From NCBI GenBank assembly GCA_963780795.1, contig CAWADH010000006.1, forward strand, positions 248,001-312,000: a stretch of 64,000 bases of DNA, in the 5' to 3' direction. The notes below the pieces were generated by a model that was given only the letters and a program-made list of their open reading frames with translations, did not search any database and was not told where the DNA came from. The position numbers and the translations under genes are program-made. This document shows, piece after piece, positions 18,566-27,191 of this stretch. Position 1 is the first letter of the stretch, and each line of letters opens with the position of its first letter. The stretch is from DATJGR01 sp963780795. Lineage in GTDB: Bacteria; Pseudomonadota; Gammaproteobacteria; Pseudomonadales; Azotimanducaceae.

Positions 18566-19846
18566 TCAGCACGTCGCCGCCCGCGCCATCCCATCGAGTT
18601 GATCCGCCGATTCGGCGATGACCGCCAACACATTGTCGATGGCGCTCTGTTCCACGTTCAGCGCTGAAAGCAGCGCAGCGCTCACGGGTCCTTTCGGTAA
18701 GTCAGACAGGTCGCGCGACGCCAGCACTTGATGAGTGAGGCGCAGCAGCTTCACGTACACCGCATTCGGTCCTTCGTGGCCGGCAACGTACTGATAGCGC
18801 GCCGCGTCGCATACCGGTTTCGGCACTGACCAGCTCTCGAGCAATGCGCTCGCGAACAGCTCGCGCGGCACACCGAGCACGTGCTGATCGACGTAGGTGT
18901 GCGGCAGGTGGCGGTTCGCCTCCTGTTCCCGACAGATCGCCGCATAGAATGGCGGGAATACGTGTCCGATCACCAGCGTGCCGAAGTTTGCGAGCAAACC
19001 CGCGAGATAGCAGAAGCCGGGCTGCGGCCGGTTCGGAACGTCGACCAGCGCCGCAAGCGTTTCCATCGTCGCCGCCGTGTACATCGCCTGCAGCCAATAC
19101 GGCGACAGCCCGCGCACGTGCGCTTTGGGCACTTTCAGATCTTGTTGCATTGCAATCGCGAGCGCCATGTTCAGCGTCGCTTGCGGACCCATCACGCGCA
19201 GGATCGCATCCGAGATCGACTTCACCGGCTCGCGCAAACCGTAATAAGCGGAGTTCGCCCAGCCGATGATGCGCGCCGAAAGGCTCGGATCCGCCTCCAC
19301 CACGCGCGTCAGATCGCGCAGATCGAAATCGGGATCGGACTTGAGCGCGAGGATGCGACGCGTGGCTTCGGGCAACGGCGGAATCGTCAGCGTTTGATCG
19401 AGCCGCTGGCGGACTCGCAACTCCGTGAACGCGGTGATACTCGCGATGACTCGGTCGCGATCGTCGTGAGGCTGCGCCGGCGTCGGCTCCGCGCCGATGT
19501 CGATGCAGAAGTCGAGAACTGACGCCTTCGGGAACGCTTTTGCTGCGTCGCGATTGAACTCGGCGTGACTCAAGGTCACGTATTCATCGGGGCGTTCGGT
19601 GGCGAGCGACAGCCGATCCCATTCGGCGACGCGCCGGTCGACCACCAGCGGATGCTGGTAAAAGCCCGGAATGGCGGCGATGGGTTCGAAGCTCTCGGTG
19701 CGAAGCTGGCGCCCGGACCATTGGCTCAGAATCGTCAGGTCGACGATCGCCGCGTTCGGGGCGATCAGGTGCAGCTTGTTCGTGTCGTCGCCGACGATCA
19801 GCGCGCGCGCGCGACGCGGATCATCGACAGAGGCCTTTCCGTCCAT
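18566..19846 (-). CDS. HDOD domain protein with a partial YbaK-like N-terminus
   Basis: A 426-residue protein. Residues about 160-360 form an HDOD domain, a catalytically degenerate HD fold found in signalling proteins (IPPLPEATRRILAL, VVEADPSLSARIIGWANSAYYG, LAGLLANFGTLVIGHVFP). The first 110 residues resemble the C-terminal half of the YbaK/aminoacyl-tRNA deacylase fold (AIPGFYQHPLVVDRRVAEWD, then a short spacer and YVTLSHAEF). An in-frame TAA lies 15 bases before the ATG, so the N-terminal half of that fold is really absent. In Pseudomonas a similar domain pairing exists. Its function is unknown; other HDOD proteins act in chemotaxis, cell cycle and virulence signalling. AGTATA at 19878-19883 could be a -10 (TATACT on the minus strand), suggesting its own promoter. 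Confidence 0.8.
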   Translation of the reverse strand: MDGKASVDDPRRARALIVGDDTNKLHLIAPNAAIVDLTILSQWSGRQLRTESFEPIAAIPGFYQHPLVVDRRVAEWDRLSLATERPDEYVTLSHAEFNRDAAKAFPKASVLDFCIDIGAEPTPAQPHDDRDRVIASITAFTELRVRQRLDQTLTIPPLPEATRRILALKSDPDFDLRDLTRVVEADPSLSARIIGWANSAYYGLREPVKSISDAILRVMGPQATLNMALAIAMQQDLKVPKAHVRGLSPYWLQAMYTAATMETLAALVDVPNRPQPGFCYLAGLLANFGTLVIGHVFPPFYAAICREQEANRHLPHTYVDQHVLGVPRELFASALLESWSVPKPVCDAARYQYVAGHEGPNAVYVKLLRLTHQVLASRDLSDLPKGPVSAALLSALNVEQSAIDNVLAVIAESADQLDGMARAATC

Positions 19847-19931
19847 GGAGGGCGCACCGCATTAACCGGATCGCTGAAGTATAGAAGGTGCTGGAGAAAC
19901 GCCCGGCGCGCTGGCCGTCACACCTGTGGTG

Positions 19932-21971
19932 TCAATAGTCGGCGCTGGGCGGTGACCAGGTCGCGACGAGCGCGTCGGCGACGTCCGGCCGCGAAGCCGC
20001 GATTCGCGACGCGAGATCGGTGGCGCGCCCGACCAGATGCGCGTCGACTGCGAGGTCCGCCACGCGGAACTGCTGCTCTCCGGTCTGACGCGTGCCGAGC
20101 ACGTCACCCGGCCCGCGCTGCTTCAGGTCCTCTTCGGCGATGCGGAATCCGTCGCGGGTCTCGCGCATCACCTTGAGTCGCGCGCGGCTCGGCTCGCCGA
20201 GCGGCGGTTTGTACAGCAGCACGCAGTGGCTCCGCTCGCTGCCGCGCCCGACGCGTCCGCGCAACTGATGCAGCTGCGCGAGCCCGAGCCGCTCCGGATT
20301 CTCGATCACCATCAACGTCGCATTCGGCACGTCGACACCGACCTCGACCACCGTCGTCGCAACGAGCAGATCCACCTCACCGGCCTTGAATCGTTCCATT
20401 ACTTCCGCTTTGTCGCGCCCGGCGAGGCGACCGTGCAACAGCGCCACTCGCAACGAAGGGAGCGCAGCGGCGAGTTCCGTCGCCGTGGACTCGGCGGCGC
20501 GGAAGTCGAGCACGTCGGATTCCTCGATCAACGTGCACACCCAGTAAGCTTGTTGGCCTTTCGCGCACGCCTGCGCGATGCGGCCGACGATCTCCGGACG
20601 GCGCGCATCGCTGACCACCACGGTATCGATCGGTTGACGTCCCGGCGGCATCTCGTCGATCACCGACACGTTCATGTCGGCGTACAGCGCCATGGTGAGC
20701 GTCCGCGGGATGGGCGTTGCGGTCATGATCAGCTGATGCGGCAACACGCCCTTCGAACGCAATGCCATACGCTGATGCACGCCGAAGCGGTGTTGTTCGT
20801 CGATGATGACGAGCGCGAGCTTTGCGAACTCGACATCCTTCTGAAACAGAGCGTGCGTGCCGACCACCACCAGCGCTTCGCCGTTTGCTATGGACTTGCG
20901 CTCGCGCGTTCGGTCCGCCGCGGTCATGCGACCAGTGAGCAGGCGAACGGACACGCCGAGCGGCTCGAGCCACGCCGAGAAGTTGATGAAATGCTGCTCC
21001 GCGAGAATCTCCGTCGGTGCCATGATGGCGGTCTGACATCCATGCTCGGCCGCGCGAACCGCCGCGAACGCTGCGATGATCGTCTTGCCGCTGCCGACAT
21101 CGCCCTGAATCAACCGCAGCATCGGCGTGCTCTGTTCGAGGTCAAGCAGCACTTCGGTCGTCACGCGCCTCTGCGCAGACGTTAGTTCGAAACCGAGACG
21201 TTTTAGCAGCACCCGCCCCAGCTGTTGCGAGCGGGGCAATGCCAGCGTGCGCTCAGTGGCGCGCTCGCGCTGTCGCCGCTTCAGCACGATGATGTTGCTG
21301 ATGAGCTCGTCGAGCACGACGCGATTGCGCGCCGCCAAAATTGCCGCGTGCGACGTGCCGGTCGGCGGATTGTGGAGCAGCCGCAGGGCCGAACGGAGAT
21401 CCGGAGCGTCGTCGCGTGACAGCCACTCATCGAGATTGGGCGGCACCCACTGATCCAATGCGTCCAGCGCCTGATCCACCAGACCGGCGAGCCGCGCCTG
21501 GGTCAGACCTTCCGTGGTCGGATAGACCGGCGTCAGCTTGGGTTCCGGCGCGTCGGGTTTCGTGGGGAACGCCTTGTATTCCGGATGCACCATCTCGAAT
21601 CCGTTGGGGCCCGCGCGTACCTCGCCGAAGCAGCGCAGGTACATGCCGGTCGAAACGGCAGCGCGTTGGCGCTCGCTGAAATGAAAGAACCGCAGCCGCA
21701 GGAAGCCGGTGGCGTCACCGAGGGTCACGAGCCAACTGCGTCGATTTCCGAAGACGACGCGGCTTTCCATCACCTGACCGATCACCAACGCTTCCGCATT
21801 GGCGCGCAGCCCGATGAGAGGCACGACCTGGGTGCGATCTTGATATCGGTGCGGGAGGTTCAGCAGCAGGTCGAGCAGCGTGTGGATGCGCAGCTTTGCG
21901 AACTTGTCGCGAAGCGCCGGGCCGACCCCACGCAGGGTTTCGATCGACGCGGACGGCGCGTGCCTGCTCAC
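19932..21971 (-). CDS. recG: ATP-dependent DNA helicase RecG
   Basis: RecG reverses stalled forks and remodels branched DNA. The 679-residue protein has an N-terminal wedge/OB domain (SIETLRGVGPALRDKFAKL), Walker A GDVGSGKTI near residue 295, and the DExH-type box DEQHRFG near 395. Helicase motifs MTATPIPRT and RGRVGRGSERSHCVL follow. Length is normal. The GTG start at 21971 overlaps the ridA stop by four bases, so it is the last gene of the yicC-gmk-rpoZ-spoT-ridA-recG cluster, the same order as in many gammaproteobacteria. Confidence 0.97.
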   Translation of the reverse strand: MSRHAPSASIETLRGVGPALRDKFAKLRIHTLLDLLLNLPHRYQDRTQVVPLIGLRANAEALVIGQVMESRVVFGNRRSWLVTLGDATGFLRLRFFHFSERQRAAVSTGMYLRCFGEVRAGPNGFEMVHPEYKAFPTKPDAPEPKLTPVYPTTEGLTQARLAGLVDQALDALDQWVPPNLDEWLSRDDAPDLRSALRLLHNPPTGTSHAAILAARNRVVLDELISNIIVLKRRQRERATERTLALPRSQQLGRVLLKRLGFELTSAQRRVTTEVLLDLEQSTPMLRLIQGDVGSGKTIIAAFAAVRAAEHGCQTAIMAPTEILAEQHFINFSAWLEPLGVSVRLLTGRMTAADRTRERKSIANGEALVVVGTHALFQKDVEFAKLALVIIDEQHRFGVHQRMALRSKGVLPHQLIMTATPIPRTLTMALYADMNVSVIDEMPPGRQPIDTVVVSDARRPEIVGRIAQACAKGQQAYWVCTLIEESDVLDFRAAESTATELAAALPSLRVALLHGRLAGRDKAEVMERFKAGEVDLLVATTVVEVGVDVPNATLMVIENPERLGLAQLHQLRGRVGRGSERSHCVLLYKPPLGEPSRARLKVMRETRDGFRIAEEDLKQRGPGDVLGTRQTGEQQFRVADLAVDAHLVGRATDLASRIAASRPDVADALVATWSPPSADY

Positions 21972-22366
21972 TTGCCGGCGGGCAGCACCATGACGGCGTC
22001 GATTTCGATGAGCGCACCGCGCGGCAACTCGGCGACTCCGACCGCCGCGCGCGCCGGATACGGCGTGCTGAAGTATTGCGCCATGATTTCGTTGACGCGC
22101 GGGAAGAACGTCATCGACGTGACGTAGACGGTGAGCTTTGCGACGTGTTCGAACCCACCGCCGCCTGCCATGGCGACCGCGCGGAGGTTCTTGAACACCT
22201 GGTGGATCTGCGCGTCGATATCGGGGCCAGCGAGTTGCGTCGTCACCGGATCGAGCGCGATCTGCCCGGAGAGATAGACAGTGTTGGAGACGCGCACCGC
22301 CTGCGAATACGTGCCGATCGCCGCCGGCGCGTCGGGCGTAGCGATGATGGCGCGCGAATCGCTCAT
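21968..22366 (-). CDS. ridA: 2-iminobutanoate/2-iminopropanoate deaminase RidA
   Basis: RidA hydrolyses reactive enamine/imine intermediates released by PLP enzymes. The 132-residue protein has the family motifs IGTYSQAVRV near residues 17-26, LSGQIALDP near 33-41, and the catalytic arginine in YPARAAVGVAELPRGALIEI near 103-122. It sits between spoT (four-base overlap) and recG (four-base overlap), so its expression is tied to both. Confidence 0.96.
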   Translation of the reverse strand: MSDSRAIIATPDAPAAIGTYSQAVRVSNTVYLSGQIALDPVTTQLAGPDIDAQIHQVFKNLRAVAMAGGGGFEHVAKLTVYVTSMTFFPRVNEIMAQYFSTPYPARAAVGVAELPRGALIEIDAVMVLPAGK

Positions 22367-24558
22367 TCGATGATCCTGCTGATGCCGTGAACGTTGGTCA
22401 GCACGCGCAGGCGGCGCATCACGCGCGCGAGGTGCGTTCTGTTGCGCACCGACAGTTCCACCGCCACCGTCGAGAGTTCGGCATCGCGTTCATCGACCTT
22501 GATGTTCTCGATGCCGGCGTCGGCTTCGTTGATCGTCGCGGCGATTTCGGCGATGACGCCTTTCTGCCGATCGACCTGGATACGCAACGCGGTGACGTAT
22601 TCGCCTTCGACGTCGGCTGCCCAGCGCGCCGGAATGATCTCGTTGGGACTTCGGCGGCGGATCTCGGCCATGTTCTTGCAGGTTTCGATGTGCACCACGA
22701 AGCCTTTGCCCGACGACATGTGGCCGGCGATCGGGTCGCCCGGAACCGGGTAGCAGCAGCGGCCGTAGCTGATGACGAGACCCTCGGTGCCGCGGATCGC
22801 GACCGGTCCACCGGTCTGAATGGAGATCGCATCTGCGGCGGGATTGTCCGGCGCGAGCAGTCGTTGGGCGACGACGTACGCCATGTAGTTGCCGAGGCCG
22901 ATCGCCTCGAGCAGGTCGTTCAGCCGGCGCACGTTGAACTCTTTCAGCACCTTGCGCAGGCGGCGGAAATCCAGATCGTTGATCGACGTATCGGCGTTCG
23001 CAAGCGAACGGTTCAACAGGCGGCGCCCGAGCGCGATCGATTGCGAGCGCTTCTGGTCTTTCAGCGCCTGTCGGATCGCAGTGCGCGCCTTACCGGAAAC
23101 GGTGAACGTCAGCCAGTCGGGATTCGGGCGTGCGTCTTTGGCGGTGATGATCTCCACCGTCTGCCCGCTCTGCAGTTGCGAACTGAGCGGCGCGAGATCG
23201 CGGTCTACGCGGCACGCGACGCAGCTGTTGCCGATGTCGGTGTGAACCGCATATGCGAAGTCCACCGGACATGCGCCACGCGGCAGTTCGAAGATCTCGC
23301 CTTTTGGCGAGAACACGTACACCTCGTCCGGGAACAGATCGATCTTCAGACTTTCGATGAACTCGAGCGAACTTCCGGCGCGTTGCTGGAGGTCGAGCAG
23401 ATCGCGCAACCATTGCCGCGCGCGCGCCTGACTCCCGGCGAAGGACGCTTCGTCTGCCTTATATAACCAGTGGCCGGAAATACCGTTGTTCGCCACCGAT
23501 TCCATCTGCCGCGTGCGGATCTGCACTTCGATCGGTACGCCGTGCATGCCGAACAGCGTGGTGTGCAGCGACTGATAGCCGTTCGCCTTCGGAATCGCGA
23601 TGTAATCCTTGAAGCGACCGGCAACCGGCTTGTACAGGTTGTGCACGACGCCGAGCACGCGATAACACGCATCCACCCGATCGACGACGATGCGGAAGCC
23701 GAACACGTCCATGATCTCGTTGAACGGTTTCCGCTGGGTTTTCATCTTCTGGTAGATCGAATAGATGTGCTTCTCGCGACCGGTGACGATCGCGTCGATG
23801 CCTTCGCGGCGCAGAGCGGTGCCGAGCGAGCGGTGTATCTGCTCCATCAATGCTTTGCGATTGCCGCGCGATGCCGCAACGGCACGGCGAATGCGATCGG
23901 CGCGCAGCGGATACAGCGCGTTGAACGCGAGATCCTCGATCTCGACCTTCAAGGTGTGAATGCCGAGGCGATTCGCGATCGGCGCGTAGAAATCGAGCGT
24001 CTCGCGCGCGATGCGACGCCGCTTCTCGGGATTCAGCACGCCCACCGTGCGCATGTTGTGCAGGCGATCGGCGAGCTTGACGAGGATCACGCGCAGATCT
24101 TTGGCCATTGCGATGGCCATCTTCTGGAAGTTTTCGGCCTGCGCCTCGGCGCGCGACCGGAACATGGTCGTCAGTTTGCTGACGCCGTCGACGAGTTCGG
24201 CAACTTCGCGTCCGAACTTCTTGCCGAGCGCGCGCTTCGCGATGCCGGTGTCTTCGATCACGTCGTGCAGCAGCGCCGCCATCACGGTGGGATGGTCCAT
24301 GCGCATCTCGGCGAGGATGCCGGCGACTGCGAGCGGATGGGTGATGTAAGGATGACCCGTGCGCCGGAACTGGCCTTCGTGCGCTTCGCGCGCATATTCG
24401 TAAGCCGCGCGAACCTGGTCGACCTGATCGGGTGTCAGGTAAGTCGACAGTGTCTCGGTAAGGGACTCGATGGTCGCCGGCGCGGCGACATCGTCGCCTG
24501 CGGCTTGGGCTGCTAGCCGCGACCCGAAGTACGAGTCATAGGTCGCTGCTTCCTTCAT
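22363..24558 (-). CDS. spoT: Bifunctional (p)ppGpp synthetase/hydrolase SpoT
   Basis: SpoT makes and degrades the alarmone (p)ppGpp. About 731 residues: an HD hydrolase domain with intact metal ligands (HPYITHPLAVAG near residue 69 and ALLHDVIEDT near 95-104), a synthetase domain with RFKDYIAIPKANGYQSLHT near 300-318, then TGS (VYVFSPKGEIFELPRG), helical, zinc-finger-like and ACT domains. The intact HD site distinguishes it from RelA. The start is placed at ATG 24558 (MKEAATYDSYFG), which overlaps the rpoZ end by 23 bases. Longer in-frame starts up to 24624 would add arginine-rich sequence encoded within rpoZ. Confidence 0.94.
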   Translation of the reverse strand: MKEAATYDSYFGSRLAAQAAGDDVAAPATIESLTETLSTYLTPDQVDQVRAAYEYAREAHEGQFRRTGHPYITHPLAVAGILAEMRMDHPTVMAALLHDVIEDTGIAKRALGKKFGREVAELVDGVSKLTTMFRSRAEAQAENFQKMAIAMAKDLRVILVKLADRLHNMRTVGVLNPEKRRRIARETLDFYAPIANRLGIHTLKVEIEDLAFNALYPLRADRIRRAVAASRGNRKALMEQIHRSLGTALRREGIDAIVTGREKHIYSIYQKMKTQRKPFNEIMDVFGFRIVVDRVDACYRVLGVVHNLYKPVAGRFKDYIAIPKANGYQSLHTTLFGMHGVPIEVQIRTRQMESVANNGISGHWLYKADEASFAGSQARARQWLRDLLDLQQRAGSSLEFIESLKIDLFPDEVYVFSPKGEIFELPRGACPVDFAYAVHTDIGNSCVACRVDRDLAPLSSQLQSGQTVEIITAKDARPNPDWLTFTVSGKARTAIRQALKDQKRSQSIALGRRLLNRSLANADTSINDLDFRRLRKVLKEFNVRRLNDLLEAIGLGNYMAYVVAQRLLAPDNPAADAISIQTGGPVAIRGTEGLVISYGRCCYPVPGDPIAGHMSSGKGFVVHIETCKNMAEIRRRSPNEIIPARWAADVEGEYVTALRIQVDRQKGVIAEIAATINEADAGIENIKVDERDAELSTVAVELSVRNRTHLARVMRRLRVLTNVHGISRIIE

Positions 24559-24811
24559 GCGCATGCGCGAACGTGAACGGTATGTCGAGCCGTTCATCCT
24601 CAGTTCTCGCATCTTGGGCGTCAAGCATTTCGTCGTTGATCAAGCCGTCGGCGATTTCGCGTAACGCAATGACGGTCGGCTTGTCGTTTTCCTCGGCAAC
24701 CAGCGAATCGGCACCGCGGGCGAGCTGTCGAGCGCGGCGCGTTGCCACCATGACCAGCGAGAAGCGGTTGTCGACGTGATCGAGGCAGTCTTCGACGGTG
24801 ATTCGGGCCAT
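24536..24811 (-). CDS. rpoZ: RNA polymerase omega subunit
   Basis: Omega helps assemble the beta' subunit and forms part of a ppGpp-binding site on RNA polymerase. The 91-residue product starts MARITVEDCLDHVDNRFSLV and continues with VMVATRRARQLARG, the conserved core. The C-terminal tail (about residues 65-91) is acidic and poorly conserved. It overlaps spoT, the ppGpp enzyme, by about 23 bases; that pairing is conserved across gammaproteobacteria. It follows gmk by 34 bases. Confidence 0.95.
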   Translation of the reverse strand: MARITVEDCLDHVDNRFSLVMVATRRARQLARGADSLVAEENDKPTVIALREIADGLINDEMLDAQDARTEDERLDIPFTFAHAHEGSSDL

Positions 24812-24845
24812 CAGTGGAATCCGTAGATCGCGAGGGCGGCGGAGT

Positions 24846-25494
24846 TTACTGGATCGGTTTGTCGTGTGACAAGAGATCCCGCAGCAAGGCCTCTCGGCGC
24901 CGCGCCTGACGGGGCGCGCGCAGGCGCTCGGCGCGGATGATGGCGCGCAGGTCGGCCACGGCGTCGTCGAAGCGGTCGTTCACGATCACGTAGTCGTATT
25001 CGTCGTGATGCGACATCTCAATGACCGCCTCGGCCGTGCGTTTGTCGATGGCTTCGTCGTTGTCCTCGCCGCGTCGACGCAGCCGTTCGCTCAGGGCGTG
25101 GTGCGACGGCGGCAGGATGAACAGGGACACCGCGGCGGGATAGGAACGCCGGATCTGTTGCGCGCCCTGCCAGTCGATTTCCAGCAGAACGTCGCGGCCG
25201 GCAGCGAGTTCGCGTTCGACCGTCGCGCGCGAGGTGCCGTAGGAATTGCCGAACACCGTGGCGTGCTCGAGAAATGCTCCGGCGGCCACCATCGCAGCGA
25301 ACTGCGCTCGGTCGACGAAGAAGTAGTTCTCCCCCTCCCGTTCGTTGCCGCGCCGACCCCGGGTGGTGTGCGAAATGGACACCCGGATGTTCTCGTCGTT
25401 GCGTCACCAATGCATTGACGAGGCTGGTTTTTCCGGCGCCCGACGGCGCCGAAACCACGAGCAGGAGGCCGGGTTCGACGGATGCGCCGGTCAT
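24846..25494 (-). CDS. gmk: Guanylate kinase, interrupted by a one-base frameshift
   Basis: Gmk phosphorylates GMP to GDP and is essential. The N-terminal part (ATG at 25494, MTGASVEPGLLLVVSAPSGA then GKTSLVNALV) holds the P-loop. The rest, from IRVSISHTTRGRRGNEREGE onward including the GMP-binding HTTR-x-R-x2-GE region and the EIDWQGAQQIR motif, is in a different frame. The switch must lie between 25389 and 25403: the second frame has a TGA at 25404-25406, and homology in the first frame ends there. Removing one base in CAACGAC gives a typical junction ...LVTQDENIRVSIS. The span of 649 bases equals 215 codons plus one base, normal for the family. The ATG overlaps the yicC stop (ATGA). A sequencing or assembly error is the most likely cause. 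Confidence 0.9.
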
Positions 25495-26354
25495 TCGATG
25501 TTCTGGGCCTGTTCGCGGATCTGCTCGATGATCACCTTCAGGTCGACCGCGCGCTGGGCGGTTTCTGCGAGCATCGACTTCGACGCCAGGGTGTTCGCTT
25601 CGCGATTCAGCTCCTGCAGCAGGAAGTCGAGATGGCGGCCGTGCGGCCCGGGTTGTGCCAGGTTCTTGCGCGCTTCGGTGATATGGATGTCGAGGCGATC
25701 GAGCTCTTCGGCGACGTCGGCGCGTTGAATCAGAATTGCCACTTCCTGTTCCAGCCGCTCGCCATCCACCGAGACGCACAACTCTTCGATGCGCGCCTTC
25801 AAGCGGGCACGCTGACTGTTCGCGAGCCCCGCCACGATCCGCCGAAGGTCGGTGACGATCTGATCGATCTCGCGGAGCTTCGCGCCGATGAGGCTCGTCA
25901 GCATGTCGCCTTCGCGGCTGCGATGCGCGTCGAGCGCGTCGAGCGCGCGCTGGAATCCTGCGACGACCGCCACTTTTACGGCCTCGGCATCGTGGACCGA
26001 TTCGACCAGTACGCCGGGCCAGCGCAACAGCTCGAGCGGGTCCGGATGCGCGGCTTCCGGCGCATCGCGACGCAACTGTTCGAGCGTCGCCAGCAGATGC
26101 AACAGAACCGGGCGATTGATTTCGAGATGGGCCGACGTCGCAGTTGCGGCGACGCGCAGCGTTGCATCGACTTTGCCGCGCTTCAGTTTCGATCGAACCA
26201 GATCTCGCAACGGAAACTCGAGCTCGCGAAACGCGTCGGGTAGCCGGAACTGCACTTCCAGATAACGATGATTGACCGAGCGGATTTCCCACTGCAGCGA
26301 ACCGGAATCGAGCGGTACATCAACGCGCGCAAATGCGGTCATGCTGCGGATCAT
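25491..26354 (-). CDS. yicC: YicC family endoribonuclease
   Basis: A 287-residue protein of the YicC/YloC family, members of which are reported to act as endoribonucleases or RNase adaptors affecting small RNAs. The start MIRSMTAFARVD at 26354 is family-typical, and the conserved region RSVNHRYLEVQFRLPDAFRE follows near residues 26-45. The C-terminal DUF1732-type segment (QELNREANTLASKS) is near residue 250. The frame is open further upstream, but the family alignment supports 26354. First gene of the yicC-gmk-rpoZ-spoT cluster, divergent from rph over 111 bases. A minus-strand TAGAAT (ATTCTA at 26383-26388) is a possible -10. Confidence 0.94.
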   Translation of the reverse strand: MIRSMTAFARVDVPLDSGSLQWEIRSVNHRYLEVQFRLPDAFRELEFPLRDLVRSKLKRGKVDATLRVAATATSAHLEINRPVLLHLLATLEQLRRDAPEAAHPDPLELLRWPGVLVESVHDAEAVKVAVVAGFQRALDALDAHRSREGDMLTSLIGAKLREIDQIVTDLRRIVAGLANSQRARLKARIEELCVSVDGERLEQEVAILIQRADVAEELDRLDIHITEARKNLAQPGPHGRHLDFLLQELNREANTLASKSMLAETAQRAVDLKVIIEQIREQAQNIE

Positions 26355-26429
26355 CGATGTACCCCGGATTGAATCGGAACGCATTCTACTCCAAAGGATT
26401 CTCTGCCCCGGCATGCGGATAGACGCGCG

Positions 26430-26435
26430 TATAAT
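26430..26435 (+). promoter_or_regulatory. Consensus -10 element before rph
   Basis: A perfect TATAAT lies 30 bases before the rph start codon in the divergent yicC-rph gap. No convincing -35 was found at the usual distance. Transcription would start near 26442. Sequence prediction only. Confidence 0.5.
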
Positions 26436-26465
26436 CCGCGGTCGCACGATAAAAGGGAGAACGGT

Positions 26466-27191
26466 ATGGCAGTTCCGCAGCGACCCAGTGGTCGCGCGTC
26501 GGATGAGCTTCGCACGATTCGTTTCACGCGTCGGTTCACGAAACACGCGGCGGGCTCGGTGCTGGTCGAGTTCGGCGATACACAGGTGATCTGCACGGCG
26601 AGCGTCGAAGATCGGGTGCCGCCGTTCATGCGCGGACAGGGTCGCGGCTGGGTAACGGCCGAATACGGCATGTTGCCCGGCGCAACGCACACGCGATCCG
26701 ATCGCGAGGCCGCGCGCGGCAAACAGAACGGTCGCACCGTGGAGATTCAAAGGCTGATCGGGCGCGCGCTGCGCTCGGCGGTCGAACCGAAGGCGATCGG
26801 AGAGCGCACGATCCGAATCGATTGCGACGTCATCCAGGCCGATGGCGGAACGCGCACCGCGTCGATCACCGGCGGTTGCGTGGCGTTGATCGATGCAGTG
26901 CGTTCGTTGCCGGGTGTCGATACGTCGAAGGCGTTGAAGCGACTCGTCGCATCGGTGTCTGTGGGTGTGTGGTCCGGCTTACCGGTGCTCGACCTCGACT
27001 ACGCCGAAGACTCGTCTGCCGATACCGACATGAACGTGGTGATGCTCGACTCCGGCGGCTTTGTCGAAATTCAGGGCACCGCGGAGCGCGATGCATTTGC
27101 GGATGCGCAATTGATCGCGATGCTCGATCTGGCGCGACGCGGAACGCAGCGGTTGTTCGAATATCAACGCGCGGCGCTCGGAGCCGCGTGA
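26466..27191 (+). CDS. rph: Ribonuclease PH
   Basis: RNase PH is the phosphate-dependent exoribonuclease that trims tRNA 3' ends. The 241-residue protein has the family motifs GDTQVICTASVEDRVPPFMR near residues 37-56, GWVTAEYGMLPGAT near 60-73, and the catalytic-site segment DCDVIQADGGTRTASITGGC near 118-137. Its full length matters, because in laboratory E. coli K-12 a frameshift truncates rph and lowers pyrE; here the gene is intact. The ATG at 26466 has AGGGAGA (26454-26460) upstream. The stop overlaps the pyrE GTG by four bases. Confidence 0.97.
   Translation: MAVPQRPSGRASDELRTIRFTRRFTKHAAGSVLVEFGDTQVICTASVEDRVPPFMRGQGRGWVTAEYGMLPGATHTRSDREAARGKQNGRTVEIQRLIGRALRSAVEPKAIGERTIRIDCDVIQADGGTRTASITGGCVALIDAVRSLPGVDTSKALKRLVASVSVGVWSGLPVLDLDYAEDSSADTDMNVVMLDSGGFVEIQGTAERDAFADAQLIAMLDLARRGTQRLFEYQRAALGAA

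Noticed and set aside
18018..18572. Minus-strand open frame covering the rubredoxin gene
   Set aside because: The plus-strand frame encodes a textbook rubredoxin with all four cysteines.
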